Source: CAYOHR01 sp964512145 (GTDB lineage: Bacteria > Bacteroidota > Bacteroidia > Flavobacteriales_G > JALEGO01). Taken from it: a DNA stretch of 64,000 nt. A program made the position numbers and the translations under genes. Of this stretch, positions 17,305-26,331 are shown in pieces. The notes under the pieces were generated by a model. The model made no database searches. It had not been told where the DNA came from and was given only the letters and a program-made list of their open reading frames with translations. The stretch lies in the NCBI GenBank assembly GCA_964512145.1, contig CAZEIM010000009.1:10219-74218 (forward strand), written 5' to 3'. Position 1 is the stretch's first letter, and every line of letters starts with the position of its first letter.

Positions 17305-17505
17305 TGCGAATTAATTTTATGTAAAATTACAGTCTTTTTATATATCTAATATTAACTAACTTTTAAGTTTTATAAAAGTTAAGTATTGTATTTGAATGAT
17401 GAAACCCTTTAAATACTTTTATGTAAAAAATATAGATGTTAATTTTATTTTGAGAATATTAGGGTTGCCTTAGGTAGTTAATGAATAAATGCAATTAATT
17501 TCTAT

Positions 17506-17513
17506 TATTTTTG
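17506..17513 (+). promoter_or_regulatory. Putative -7 box of the M48 protease gene
   Basis: TATTTTTG matches TAnnTTTG and ends 12 bases before the ATG at 17526. The rest of the gap 17305-17525 shows no repeat or other element that I can support. Confidence 0.4.
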
Positions 17514-17525
17514 TAAAAAAAGCAT

Positions 17526-18572
17526 ATGCAGATATTGCGAAAAATTGAAGAAAATAAACAATTTAAAGCTGAGTGGACAATAAAAAACAATCAATGTGTT
17601 ATTGATATTACAAACGAAAATAATCCTGAAAATATTATTTGGGATTTAGCCTTCATACAAACTTATAAAGAAAAAAACACCTGGGTATTAAAATACGCCC
17701 CATTAAAACAAGAATTAAGGGTTGAGGACACCAAAAAAATAGATCAATTGTTTGAGGCTTATCCTTTTTTAAATAACCAAAACAAGTGGAATGATAAGCG
17801 AAGTTTTATAGGATCAACTACTTTTATAGTTGGTATAGTAATAAGTTTAGTTCTTGCTATCTATTTTTTTATGATACCCTGGTTGGCAGGATTAATATCG
17901 AGTATGATATCCATTGAAAAGGAAATAGAGTTAGGTAATATGTTATATGAACAAACTATAAAAGAGTATACCATAGACGAGGAAAAAACAAAACAATTGC
18001 AATATTTTATAAACGAAATTGACTGGAATACCCAATACCCTATAAAAGTTACGGTTGTAAAAATGAAAGAACTAAATGCTTTTGCCATGCCTGGGGGTAA
18101 TATTGTAGTGTTTGACTCCTTGCTTAAAACCATAAAACATTATGATGAGTTAGCGGCTTTACTATCTCACGAAGTAACGCACGTTGAAAAAAGACATTCA
18201 CTAAAATCTTTAGCTAGAAGTTTATCGGGCAGAATATTTTTATATTTAATATTAGGGGATAATGCAACGTTTATTGATGTATCAAGTAATTTAACTGAAC
18301 TTAATTATTCTAGAGCATTAGAATATGAAGCCGATGCATTTGGATTTGAAATTTTGGAGAAAAATAAAATAAATCCGCAGGGAATGATTCGTTTATTTGA
18401 AAAGTTTAAAAATGCCGAAAATAAAGCAGAGAGTAAATTACTAAGTTTTTTAAGTACCCACCCTGTAACGGATGATAGAATAAAAAACACCCAATTACTC
18501 ATTAAAAATAGTCCCTATCAACATGAAATCGATGCTGTATTGATGAAAATTTTTGAGGAAATAAATAAATAA
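17526..18572 (+). CDS. Membrane-anchored M48-family zinc metalloprotease
   Basis: 348 residues. A roughly 90-residue N-terminal soluble part (ending in NKWNDKRSFIGS) precedes one membrane segment (about 98-122). The peptidase domain contains the zinc motif HEVTH (H215, E216, H219) and the third-ligand helix ALEYEADAFGFEIL. STHPVTDDRI near the C-terminus is typical of the Oma1/BepA-like branch. It probably acts in envelope protein quality control. It ends 5 bases before the convergent rnr gene, so any terminator must overlap coding sequence. Confidence 0.88.
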   Translation: MQILRKIEENKQFKAEWTIKNNQCVIDITNENNPENIIWDLAFIQTYKEKNTWVLKYAPLKQELRVEDTKKIDQLFEAYPFLNNQNKWNDKRSFIGSTTFIVGIVISLVLAIYFFMIPWLAGLISSMISIEKEIELGNMLYEQTIKEYTIDEEKTKQLQYFINEIDWNTQYPIKVTVVKMKELNAFAMPGGNIVVFDSLLKTIKHYDELAALLSHEVTHVEKRHSLKSLARSLSGRIFLYLILGDNATFIDVSSNLTELNYSRALEYEADAFGFEILEKNKINPQGMIRLFEKFKNAENKAESKLLSFLSTHPVTDDRIKNTQLLIKNSPYQHEIDAVLMKIFEEINK

Positions 18573-18577
18573 AACTA

Positions 18578-20695
18578 TTAATTACTCAACACCTCCAACT
18601 CAATTTGTTTTTTTAAAATATCAATACCTTTTACTTTTACTTTTATAACATCGGCTAATTGAATGGTTTTTTTAGTTCTTTTTCCTACTACCCGATGCTT
18701 TTTTTGTTCAAATTCGTAATAGTCGCCCGGGATATCTCGCAAACGAATAAGCCCTTCTGTTTTACTCTCACCTATTTCTACAAATATTCCCCACTCCGTT
18801 ACGCCTGAAACAACTCCATTAAATATTTCTCCTACTCTGTTTTGCATGTATAATACTTGCATAAATTTAATAGAAGCTCTTTCAGCTTCTTCTGCCAACC
18901 TCTCTTGAACCGAGCAATGTTTACATAAATTTTCGTATACACTCACCTCTACAGAGTTTCCATGATGTAAATAGTGCTGTAACAATCTGTGAGCAATCAT
19001 ATCGGGATATCTTCGAATAGGTGAAGTAAAGTGCGAGTAATAATCAAAGGCCAATCCATAATGACCAATGTTATTTGTAGAATATACGGCTTTTGCCATA
19101 GTTCTAACTGCTAGGGTTTCAATAAGATGAGCTTCTTTTTTGCCCTTTACATCCTGCAATAGTTTATTAAAACTTTGAGAAACATCTTTATGATGATTTG
19201 CATTAAAGCTATATCCAAAAGTTTTAACAAACTGAACAAAATCATTTAACTTATCAGGATTAGGTGTGTCGTGTACTCTGTAAATAAAATTTTTATGTTT
19301 TTCTCCATGCTTAGGCTTTCCTACAAATTCAGAAACTCTTCGGTTTGCTAATAGCATAAATTCTTCAATTAATTTATGGGCATCTTTTTGAGTTTTAAAA
19401 AATACTTCTAAAGGCTGACCTTTTTCATCTAATTTAAATTTCACCTCTTCTTTTTCAAAAGCAATTGCACCTTTGCTCATACGATTTTTTCGTAAAATTT
19501 TTGCTAATTGATTTATGGGGTGCAAAATTTCATGCATTTCACCGGCTCCATCTTCTAAAATTTGTTGCACTTCTTCGTATGTAAAGCGTCTTATGGAATG
19601 TATCACGGTTCTTCCAAACCATTCATGTACTATTTCTGCCTTACTATTTAAAGTAAATACAGCCGAAAAACATAATTTATCTTCATTAGGACGCAAAGAG
19701 CAAACCTGATTGGATAATATTTCGGGTAACATAGGTATTACACGATCTACTAAATAAATGGATGTAGCTCTATTTTGTGCTTCTTTATCAATTTCACTTC
19801 CCGGTTGTACATAATGCGTAACATCGGCAATATGTACGCCAACTTCAACATTTCCATTATCTAATACCTGATAGGATATAGCATCATCAAAATCTTTAGC
19901 ATCAAATGGATCTATAGTAAATGTAGTGATTCCTCTAAAATCTCGTCTATTTTTTATTTCTTGCGAAGAAATTTCAATCGGAATTTTTTTTGCTTCATCT
20001 TCCAGAGCTGAAGGAAATCCCCTTGGTAAACCAAATTCGGCTAAAACACCTTGAACCTCTGTTGAGGTATCTCCAGGTGTACCTAATATTTCAATTACCT
20101 CTCCAGTAGGTGAATTATTTACATCATCAGGCCATTGAAAAATGCGCACAATCACTTTTTCTTTATCTTTTGCACCATTTAATTTAGATAGTGGAATATA
20201 CACATCGGTCGTAAACTTAGTATTATCAGGAATTAAAAAAGCATGATTTTTAGATACCTGTAATACTCCTACCCACTCCGTTCTGGCTCTCTCAAGGACT
20301 TCTACAATTTTACCCTCGGGTTTTTCTTTAGATAAACTATTTTTAGATACCGCTACCTTTACAACATCTCCATGAAAAGCAAAATCTAAATATTTTCGGG
20401 GTATGAAGATATCTTTTTCAGAAGCCTCACTCACTACATAACCTATGCCCGACTTAGTAACATCTAATGTTCCAATGATATATATTTGTTGATCTTTCCG
20501 TTTATATTTTCCGGGAGCAACTTCAATTAGCTCTCCTTTAAAAGATAAATCGGCCAATAACTTCTCAACCTTTTTTTTCGAATCCACTGAGGTAATGTTC
20601 AGAGTTTTACAAATTTGTTTGTAATTAACTGCTTTCCCTCCTAATGTTTCAAAAGCTTTAAAAATATCTTGAATTAATGTATGCGTTTCTTTCAC
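18578..20695 (-). CDS. rnr: Ribonuclease R
   Basis: A 3'-5' processive exoribonuclease that degrades structured RNA. The 705 residues run from an N-terminal winged helix through cold-shock domains (IYIIGTLDVTKSGIGYVV) to the RNB catalytic core (TIDPFDAKDFDDAISYQ, ADVTHYV, RATSIYLVDRVIPMLPE) and a C-terminal S1 domain (GEIFNGVVSGVTEWGIFVEI). The four RNB aspartates are present. Translation begins at GTG 20695 (GTG AAA GAA ACG); no ATG is suitably placed upstream. It is transcribed alone. Confidence 0.95.
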   Translation of the reverse strand: MKETHTLIQDIFKAFETLGGKAVNYKQICKTLNITSVDSKKKVEKLLADLSFKGELIEVAPGKYKRKDQQIYIIGTLDVTKSGIGYVVSEASEKDIFIPRKYLDFAFHGDVVKVAVSKNSLSKEKPEGKIVEVLERARTEWVGVLQVSKNHAFLIPDNTKFTTDVYIPLSKLNGAKDKEKVIVRIFQWPDDVNNSPTGEVIEILGTPGDTSTEVQGVLAEFGLPRGFPSALEDEAKKIPIEISSQEIKNRRDFRGITTFTIDPFDAKDFDDAISYQVLDNGNVEVGVHIADVTHYVQPGSEIDKEAQNRATSIYLVDRVIPMLPEILSNQVCSLRPNEDKLCFSAVFTLNSKAEIVHEWFGRTVIHSIRRFTYEEVQQILEDGAGEMHEILHPINQLAKILRKNRMSKGAIAFEKEEVKFKLDEKGQPLEVFFKTQKDAHKLIEEFMLLANRRVSEFVGKPKHGEKHKNFIYRVHDTPNPDKLNDFVQFVKTFGYSFNANHHKDVSQSFNKLLQDVKGKKEAHLIETLAVRTMAKAVYSTNNIGHYGLAFDYYSHFTSPIRRYPDMIAHRLLQHYLHHGNSVEVSVYENLCKHCSVQERLAEEAERASIKFMQVLYMQNRVGEIFNGVVSGVTEWGIFVEIGESKTEGLIRLRDIPGDYYEFEQKKHRVVGKRTKKTIQLADVIKVKVKGIDILKKQIELEVLSN

Positions 20696-20791
20696 TATGA
20701 TTTTTCACTAAATTAATATTTAAATGCGAAAACAATTCATTTTATTATGAAATAAAACCAAATTGTTAAATATATTAAAGTCTTTTTTGAG

Positions 20792-21586
20792 TTACTCTGT
20801 AACTAAATTTTCAGAAATATGTGGTTCGTGTTGCTCCGAATTAAGTTGAAAAATATCTTGAAAAGCGGTATACATAATAACCAAACCAGCAGGAATTGTA
20901 AATAGAATACCGAAAAATAAAGCCAATATTCCACTTAACATAATTAAGCCTACCACGATAAAAAACAACAAGTGCCTACCAAATTGAGCGTGCACAGTTT
21001 TAATACTTAAACGAATAGCTTTTACGGGTGCTAGGTTAAAAAAATACACCAATGGTGCAGACCATACTAAAATAATGGCTACATACAAAAATGGTAATAA
21101 AAATATTAAAGACCAAAAGGGGAAGTTTGAATACATTTGAATAATAGCCGATGGATCAGGATTTTGGGATGAATACATTTGAATAATAGCCTGAAATAAA
21201 TCATAATAAGATATTATGAGTATAGCCATAAAGGGTATAAATGAAAGGATGTAAATTCCATACATCAATAAAGTAACCATAACTATCCCTCCAACGTTTT
21301 TAAAAGGAGTAAAAAAGTCTGTGAATTGAGCTTCTTTTTTTTGACGTATATTATTCGAAAAAACATATAAACCAATACTTAAAGCAGGCCCAACCAAAAT
21401 ATTATTCAAAATACCGCCCAAAATAGGAACTAAACCTATTAAATAGGTTATAACTATAATCATCAGAATATATAAAAAATACATTCCAATTCTTTCACCG
21501 AACGTTTTAAAACCTTCGTTGATATAGTTGCTAAAATTAAAAGTGTAATTAATATTATTATTGAAATTAGATGTAGGGGAACTCAT
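20792..21586 (-). CDS. Polytopic membrane protein of unknown function
   Basis: 264 residues with about five to six hydrophobic helices: about 35-60, 62-82, 100-130, 158-185, 200-235. A cytoplasmic N-terminus (NFSNYINEGFKTFGERIG) is of the kind found in GlpQ-type membrane-domain and DUF4013-like proteins. The loop between helices carries a duplicated stretch (AIIQMYS twice, 14 codons apart). The gene follows the small lipoprotein by 5 bases and is probably co-transcribed with it. No catalytic motif is visible. Confidence 0.65.
   Translation of the reverse strand: MSSPTSNFNNNINYTFNFSNYINEGFKTFGERIGMYFLYILMIIVITYLIGLVPILGGILNNILVGPALSIGLYVFSNNIRQKKEAQFTDFFTPFKNVGGIVMVTLLMYGIYILSFIPFMAILIISYYDLFQAIIQMYSSQNPDPSAIIQMYSNFPFWSLIFLLPFLYVAIILVWSAPLVYFFNLAPVKAIRLSIKTVHAQFGRHLLFFIVVGLIMLSGILALFFGILFTIPAGLVIMYTAFQDIFQLNSEQHEPHISENLVTE
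21129..21191. repeat. Short tandem duplication within a membrane-protein gene
   Basis: A 21-base string (starting gaatacattt) is present identically at 21129-21149 and 21171-21191. The period is 42 bases, so the reading frame is kept and 14 codons are duplicated in a loop. Confidence 0.75.
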
Positions 21587-21591
21587 ACAAC

Positions 21592-21978
21592 TTAAGGGTA
21601 CACGATAATAGTTTGTTCAGTAACTTCTCCTTCTTTAAATTCAACAAAAGCATCGCCTTTTAAGGTGTCGGTTAAAAACCCATCTACTCTTACATAAGTA
21701 GCCGAAGCTTTTAGTACAGCTGGGAGTTTAGTAGAAAACTCAATATTTCCGTTTTTATCCGTATTTCCTTCCTTTTTAATACCTTCCTTGCATATTTGAG
21801 TGTTTGGAGCGTCTTTGGCAGGAGTACAATCTAACACCACTAATGCTCCTCTTAAAGCCACTTTATTTTCATCGGTTACTGTAACAATAGCTTTGGGTGC
21901 ACTTGGTTGCTTGCAACCTGATAATGCATAACCAAATATGATTAAAGCATAAAAATTTGAAAGAAAAAATATTTTCAT
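21592..21978 (-). CDS. Small lipoprotein, Ig-like fold suspected
   Basis: 128 residues. The signal ends with a lipobox-like ALSGC (cysteine 22), predicting lipid attachment. The remaining 105 residues alternate short beta strands (AIVTVTDENKVALRGALVVLDC, GNTDKNGNIEFSTKLPAVL, FVEFKEGEVTEQTIIVYP), like a carboxypeptidase-regulatory or transthyretin-type domain. No specific family is recognised. It precedes the membrane-protein gene by 5 bases on the same strand. Confidence 0.65.
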   Translation of the reverse strand: MKIFFLSNFYALIIFGYALSGCKQPSAPKAIVTVTDENKVALRGALVVLDCTPAKDAPNTQICKEGIKKEGNTDKNGNIEFSTKLPAVLKASATYVRVDGFLTDTLKGDAFVEFKEGEVTEQTIIVYP

Positions 21979-22036
21979 ACCGTAAATTTAATTAAATTCG
22001 TTTCTTAAATACGAAGTTAATCAATTACTATTAATT

Positions 22037-22864
22037 ATGAAAAATGTTTTTAAAACTTATTCTATTTTTATTTTTTTAAGTGTGCTAATGCCCTCTTTTT
22101 TGTTTACTCAGCAACAAAAGGTGAAAATTTCTACCGAATATGGTAATATCATATTGGTTTTATACGATGAAACTCCAAAACACCGTGATAATTTTATAAA
22201 GTTAGTAAAAGAACAATATTATAATGGTTCTACTTTTCACAGAATTATTAAAAATTTTATGATACAGGGTGGAGATCCTAACTCAAAAGATTCTAACAAT
22301 ACACAACTAGGTAATGGTGGGCCGGGGTATACTTTGCCTGCCGAAATTAATCCCAAATATTATCATAAAAAAGGAGCATTAGCTGCCGCTAGACTGGGAG
22401 ACAACATCAATCCCAAAAAAGAAAGCTCAGGAAGTCAGTTCTATATAGTTCAAGGAAGTACCTTTACGGCAGATGTTCTCAAACAAATGGAACAAAGAAA
22501 AAATAGTTCCTTACAAACAAAATATATACGTTCATTTTTAAATGATCCAAAAAATGAGACATATATTAATAAATTAAAACAATTACAAGAAGAAAAAAAT
22601 GAGGAGGCTATTAAAACGTTTTACGGTGAAATTGAATCTATAGTATTGCCAACCATTCCGGAAAAAGAAAAAGTAAAATATTCGGAAGAACAAATTAAAA
22701 CATATACTTCTATTGGTGGAACACCTCATTTAGATGGTGATTATACCGTTTTTGGAGAAGTGATTGAAGGGCTAGATGTATTAGATAAAATTGCATCTGT
22801 TCAAACAGGTACTGCGGATAAACCATTGAAAGATATTAAAATGACCATTACCTTAGTAAAGTAA
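22037..22864 (+). CDS. Secreted cyclophilin-type peptidyl-prolyl isomerase
   Basis: 275 residues. A hydrophobic signal (IFIFLSVLMPSFLFT) leads to the cyclophilin domain (KVKISTEYGNIILVLYD, FHRIIKNFMIQGGDP, GPGYTLPAEI, SQFYIVQG, TVFGEVIEGLDVLDKI). An insert of about 75 charged residues (155-230) separates the SQFYI core from the final strands, longer than in E. coli PpiA. It probably assists folding in the periplasm. It ends in a TAATG overlap with pheS, so the two are coupled although functionally unrelated. Confidence 0.88.
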   Translation: MKNVFKTYSIFIFLSVLMPSFLFTQQQKVKISTEYGNIILVLYDETPKHRDNFIKLVKEQYYNGSTFHRIIKNFMIQGGDPNSKDSNNTQLGNGGPGYTLPAEINPKYYHKKGALAAARLGDNINPKKESSGSQFYIVQGSTFTADVLKQMEQRKNSSLQTKYIRSFLNDPKNETYINKLKQLQEEKNEEAIKTFYGEIESIVLPTIPEKEKVKYSEEQIKTYTSIGGTPHLDGDYTVFGEVIEGLDVLDKIASVQTGTADKPLKDIKMTITLVK

Positions 22865-23889
22865 TGATAGAAGAAATTGAAAAATATTTACTGGACGTTA
22901 AAAATTTTTCTTCAAGTTCCACTCAACAAGTTGAAGAATTTAAAATCGCATATTTAAGTCAGAAGGGCATATTAAAAAATTTATTTAGTCAATTTAAAGA
23001 AGTTCCCACAAAAAAAAAAAAAGAGTATGGTCAAAAAATAAATGAATTAAAGCAAGCGGTTGAAAGCAAAATAGTTGAATTACAATCAAAGATTAGTCCC
23101 ATAAAACAATCAAAAAATGAAGGTTTTGATTATACTTTACCATCGTATAAATATGAGTTTGGATCGAGGCATCCTATATCTATCGTGAAAACTGAAATAA
23201 TAGATATATTTAAACGGCTGGGGTATTCTATATCTGAAGGCCCTGAAATTGAAGATGATTGGCATAACTTTAGTGCATTAAACTTTCCGGAAGATCACCC
23301 AGCAAGAGATATGCAAGATACTTTTTTTGTTTCGGGAGATGAAAATATTGCATTGCGTACGCATACTTCTTCGGTGCAAATTCGGGTTATGGAATCACAA
23401 AAACCTCCTTTTAGAACCATTTCACCGGGAAGGGTTTATAGAAATGAAGCTATATCAGCTCGGGCAAACTGTTTTTTTAATCAAATAGAGGGTTTGTATA
23501 TCGATGAAAATGTATCTATGTCGGATCTTAAACAAAATTTATTATTTTTTGCACAAGAAATGTTTGGGACTTCTACTAAGATAAGGTTAAGACCTTCCTA
23601 TTTTCCATTTACAGAGCCAAGTGCAGAAATGGATATCTCTTGTTTTTTATGCGACAGTAAAGGATGTAATATATGTAAACAAAGCGGTTGGGTTGAAATA
23701 TTAGGTTGTGGTATGGTTGATCCTAACGTACTCAATAACTGCAATATAGATGCCAAAAAATACAATGGATTTGCTTTTGGAATGGGGGTTGAAAGAATTA
23801 CTATGTTAAAATATCAGATTAATGATATCCGACTGTTTTACGAAAATGATGTTCGGTTTTTAGAGCAATTTTCGGAGTATTCCATTTAA
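22864..23889 (+). CDS. pheS: Phenylalanyl-tRNA synthetase alpha subunit
   Basis: 341 residues. An N-terminal coiled-coil arm (1-85) precedes the class II synthetase core with motif 1 near GYSISEGPEIEDDWHNF, motif 2 in ISPGRVYRNEA, a cysteine cluster (CFLCDSKGCNICKQSG) and motif 3 in GFAFGMGVERITMLKY. Length and order agree with the family. pheT is not adjacent and must be elsewhere, the usual split in Bacteroidota. Start ATG 22864 overlaps the cyclophilin stop. Confidence 0.96.
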   Translation: MIEEIEKYLLDVKNFSSSSTQQVEEFKIAYLSQKGILKNLFSQFKEVPTKKKKEYGQKINELKQAVESKIVELQSKISPIKQSKNEGFDYTLPSYKYEFGSRHPISIVKTEIIDIFKRLGYSISEGPEIEDDWHNFSALNFPEDHPARDMQDTFFVSGDENIALRTHTSSVQIRVMESQKPPFRTISPGRVYRNEAISARANCFFNQIEGLYIDENVSMSDLKQNLLFFAQEMFGTSTKIRLRPSYFPFTEPSAEMDISCFLCDSKGCNICKQSGWVEILGCGMVDPNVLNNCNIDAKKYNGFAFGMGVERITMLKYQINDIRLFYENDVRFLEQFSEYSI

Positions 23890-23931
23890 CTTTTCTAAAA
23901 TTTCCATAAAAAGATTTTACCCATATTTTTA

Positions 23932-24023
23932 AACTGAACGTATATATTGGCGTAATTTTTTTCAGCCAACTAATTCCTAAAATGTTAAATTCTAATTTTT
24001 ATAAAACGAGTTAACGTTCAGTT
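23932..24023. repeat. Spaced 10-base inverted repeat before the phosphate genes
   Basis: AACTGAACGT (23932-23941) and ACGTTCAGTT (24014-24023) are perfect reverse complements 72 bases apart, in the 177-base gap between pheS and the DUF47 gene. They could pair in RNA as a long-range stem or bind a dimeric regulator at two sites. It does not look like a classical Pho box. The remaining gap shows nothing else supportable. Confidence 0.35.
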
Positions 24024-24066
24024 AATATTAATGTAACATATTTGAATAATTTTTTCTTCTCAAAGT

Positions 24067-24708
24067 ATGATTAACAAATTGTTCACTTTATTTAAACCAA
24101 AAAATAACAAGTTCCATGTACTATTTGTACAATTATCCGAACATATTGTTGAAGCGGCAAAAAGTCTTTCTATATTATTAAAAACTAAAGACACTTCTCT
24201 GCATTTAGAAATTATTAATAAAATACAAATGCTAGAGCATGCCGGAGATGGTATTACACATCAAATTTTTAAAGAACTCAGTAAAAATTTTATTACTCCT
24301 TTTGACCGCGAAGATATTCATTTACTTGCCTCTTCCTTAGATGATGTGTTAGATTTTATTAATGCAGCATCACAGAGAGTACGAATTATGAAAATCAAAG
24401 AATTTACACCCGCCATGATAGAACTTGGAGACTTAATTGAAGAAAGTTCGCTTCAAGTACATAAAGCTACTCAAGAACTTAAAAAACTAAACTATGATGG
24501 AATCTTTGATATTTTAGTAAAAATACACAGTATTGAAAACTTAGCCGATGAGTCTTTTGATAGAAGTATATCAAACTTATTCGAAAATGAAAAAGATGCC
24601 ATTACTATTATTAAGCATCAACAAATGTTGGATTTGCTAGAAACTACTACCGATAAATGCGAAGAAGTAGCCAATGCTATAGAATCGGTTGCTTTAAAAT
24701 ATTCGTAA
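24067..24708 (+). CDS. DUF47 (PhoU-like) phosphate transport accessory protein
   Basis: 213 residues, all helical, of the Pit-accessory DUF47 family (COG1392). Typical stretches are LEHAGDGITHQIFKEL, ITPFDREDIHLLASSLDDVLDFI and LLETTTDKCEEVANAIESV, whose acidic motifs bind metal clusters in PhoU relatives. It ends next to the start of the Pit transporter with no gap, the standard pairing in which DUF47 modulates low-affinity phosphate uptake. Cytoplasmic. Confidence 0.92.
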   Translation: MINKLFTLFKPKNNKFHVLFVQLSEHIVEAAKSLSILLKTKDTSLHLEIINKIQMLEHAGDGITHQIFKELSKNFITPFDREDIHLLASSLDDVLDFINAASQRVRIMKIKEFTPAMIELGDLIEESSLQVHKATQELKKLNYDGIFDILVKIHSIENLADESFDRSISNLFENEKDAITIIKHQQMLDLLETTTDKCEEVANAIESVALKYS

Positions 24709-25725
24709 ATGACTACCCTACTTATTATCATTATAATATTAGCTTTTATTTTTGATTATATTAACGGTTTTCATGATGCTGCAAATTCTATCGCGACAAT
24801 TGTTTCGACAAAAGTATTAAAACCATTTCAGGCTGTAATATGGGCAGCCTTTTTTAATTTTGCCGCTTTTTTTATCTCCAAATATTGGATAGGTGAATTT
24901 AAAATTGGAAATACGATAGCTAAAAGTGTTAGTATTGAAGTTGGAGACGTTATGGCGCTGTATATTGTTTTAGCCGGTTTAATAGCAGCTATTACGTGGA
25001 ACTTACTTACTTGGTATTTAGGAATACCCTCTAGCTCTTCACATACATTAATTGGTGGTTTTATTGGTGCTGCAGTAGCTAGATACGGAACTTTTTCGGT
25101 TATCGTTTCAGACAAAGTATTACCAATTATATTATTTATTTTTCTAGCTCCCATTATTGGAATGTTCATCTCTTCATTTTTTACTTTATTAATTCTAAAT
25201 ATTTGTAAAAACGGAAAAATTCATAAAATAGAGAAATGGTTTAAACGCATTCAATTAATTTCTTCTGCAGCATTTAGTTTAGGGCATGGAGGTAACGATG
25301 CACAAAAAGTAATGGGTATTATTGGAGCTGCCATGTTATCTAGTCACTATATTCCAGACTTAAAATCTATCCCTGATTGGGTTCCTATTTCGTGTTTTGT
25401 TGCTATTGGGCTAGGAACATTAAGCGGAGGATGGAGAATTGTAAAAACCATGGGAGGAAAAATTACAAAAGTTACTCCTTTAGAAGGAGTAAGTGCCGAA
25501 TCGGCAGGTGCTTGTACTTTATACATAGCAGAACATTTAGGAATTCCTGTAAGTACTACTCATACCATAACCGGAGCAATAATTGGTGTGGGTGCTGTAA
25601 AAAGAACTTCGGCTGTTCGTTGGGGTGTAACAATTAGCTTATTATGGGCTTGGATTTTAACCATACCTGTTTCTGCCCTAATGGGTGCTGTAATGTATTA
25701 TATCTTTAGCTTTTTTGTGGTTTAA
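24709..25725 (+). CDS. Pit-family inorganic phosphate transporter
   Basis: 338 residues with about ten helices. The two family repeats are visible: GFHDAANSIATIVSTKVL (about 21-38) and GHGGNDAQKVMGIIGAAM (about 194-211), with ISTTHTI-like HTITGAIIGVG near 285. It moves metal-phosphate with protons or sodium across the inner membrane. It begins immediately after the DUF47 stop and forms a two-gene operon. Its stop touches the stop of the convergent lipoprotein gene at 25726. Confidence 0.93.
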   Translation: MTTLLIIIIILAFIFDYINGFHDAANSIATIVSTKVLKPFQAVIWAAFFNFAAFFISKYWIGEFKIGNTIAKSVSIEVGDVMALYIVLAGLIAAITWNLLTWYLGIPSSSSHTLIGGFIGAAVARYGTFSVIVSDKVLPIILFIFLAPIIGMFISSFFTLLILNICKNGKIHKIEKWFKRIQLISSAAFSLGHGGNDAQKVMGIIGAAMLSSHYIPDLKSIPDWVPISCFVAIGLGTLSGGWRIVKTMGGKITKVTPLEGVSAESAGACTLYIAEHLGIPVSTTHTITGAIIGVGAVKRTSAVRWGVTISLLWAWILTIPVSALMGAVMYYIFSFFVV

Positions 25726-26118
25726 TCAATTTTTTTCTTGATCATCGAATGTAATAGGTTCTCCTACTAACTTTCCATGTTCATAATACGTTTCAATTTT
25801 CTTTTTTCCATTACTATAAAATAACGTATTTCTTCCATTTTTTTCTCCTTTTAAATACTCACATTCAGACCATAAATTTCCATTTTCATACCAATGCTGC
25901 CATAAGCCCTCTCGTAAATTATTTTTATACTTCCCTTGGTATTTTTTTTGGCCACTTTCGTAATACGCAGTTTCTTCCAATAACATAGTTAAGTTTTTAT
26001 CGGAATACTTTAAGGTTAATTTTAGCTTACCCGAATCGTAAAACTCTTCTTTTGTAGCTTTTTGCTGACAATGAAGAAATAACATTAAAAATGTTGCTAA
26101 ATATATTGGCTTCCACAT
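25726..26118 (-). CDS. MORN-repeat lipoprotein (YwqK-like)
   Basis: 130 residues. The signal contains LHCQQK, whose cysteine is a likely lipidation site. Three to four MORN-type repeats follow (YYESGQKKYQGKYKNNLREG, WYENGNLWSECEYLKGEKNG, FYSNGKKKIETYYEHGKLVG). Databases often label such proteins YwqK antitoxins, but no toxin is next to it, and envelope-associated MORN proteins are common in this phylum. Function unknown. Confidence 0.75.
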   Translation of the reverse strand: MWKPIYLATFLMLFLHCQQKATKEEFYDSGKLKLTLKYSDKNLTMLLEETAYYESGQKKYQGKYKNNLREGLWQHWYENGNLWSECEYLKGEKNGRNTLFYSNGKKKIETYYEHGKLVGEPITFDDQEKN

Positions 26119-26331
26119 ATTTGCGAATATATTAAGAAAAAATCATTCTTAATATACAACTTCATATTTTAAAAACCGGAACACTTTACACTAATATATT
26201 TCTATTAATATTTATATATAATTTTAATTTTCAATTATTTAATATAAATTTTTAAAATTATAAATTCTATTATATGAAATATTTATACATGACTTAAGCA
26301 ACAATATAAAGTACTTTTATTAAAAAAAGAT

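Noticed and set aside
25726..26118. YwqK antitoxin of a toxin-antitoxin pair
   Set aside because: No toxin gene is adjacent and the lipobox with MORN repeats fits an envelope lipoprotein.
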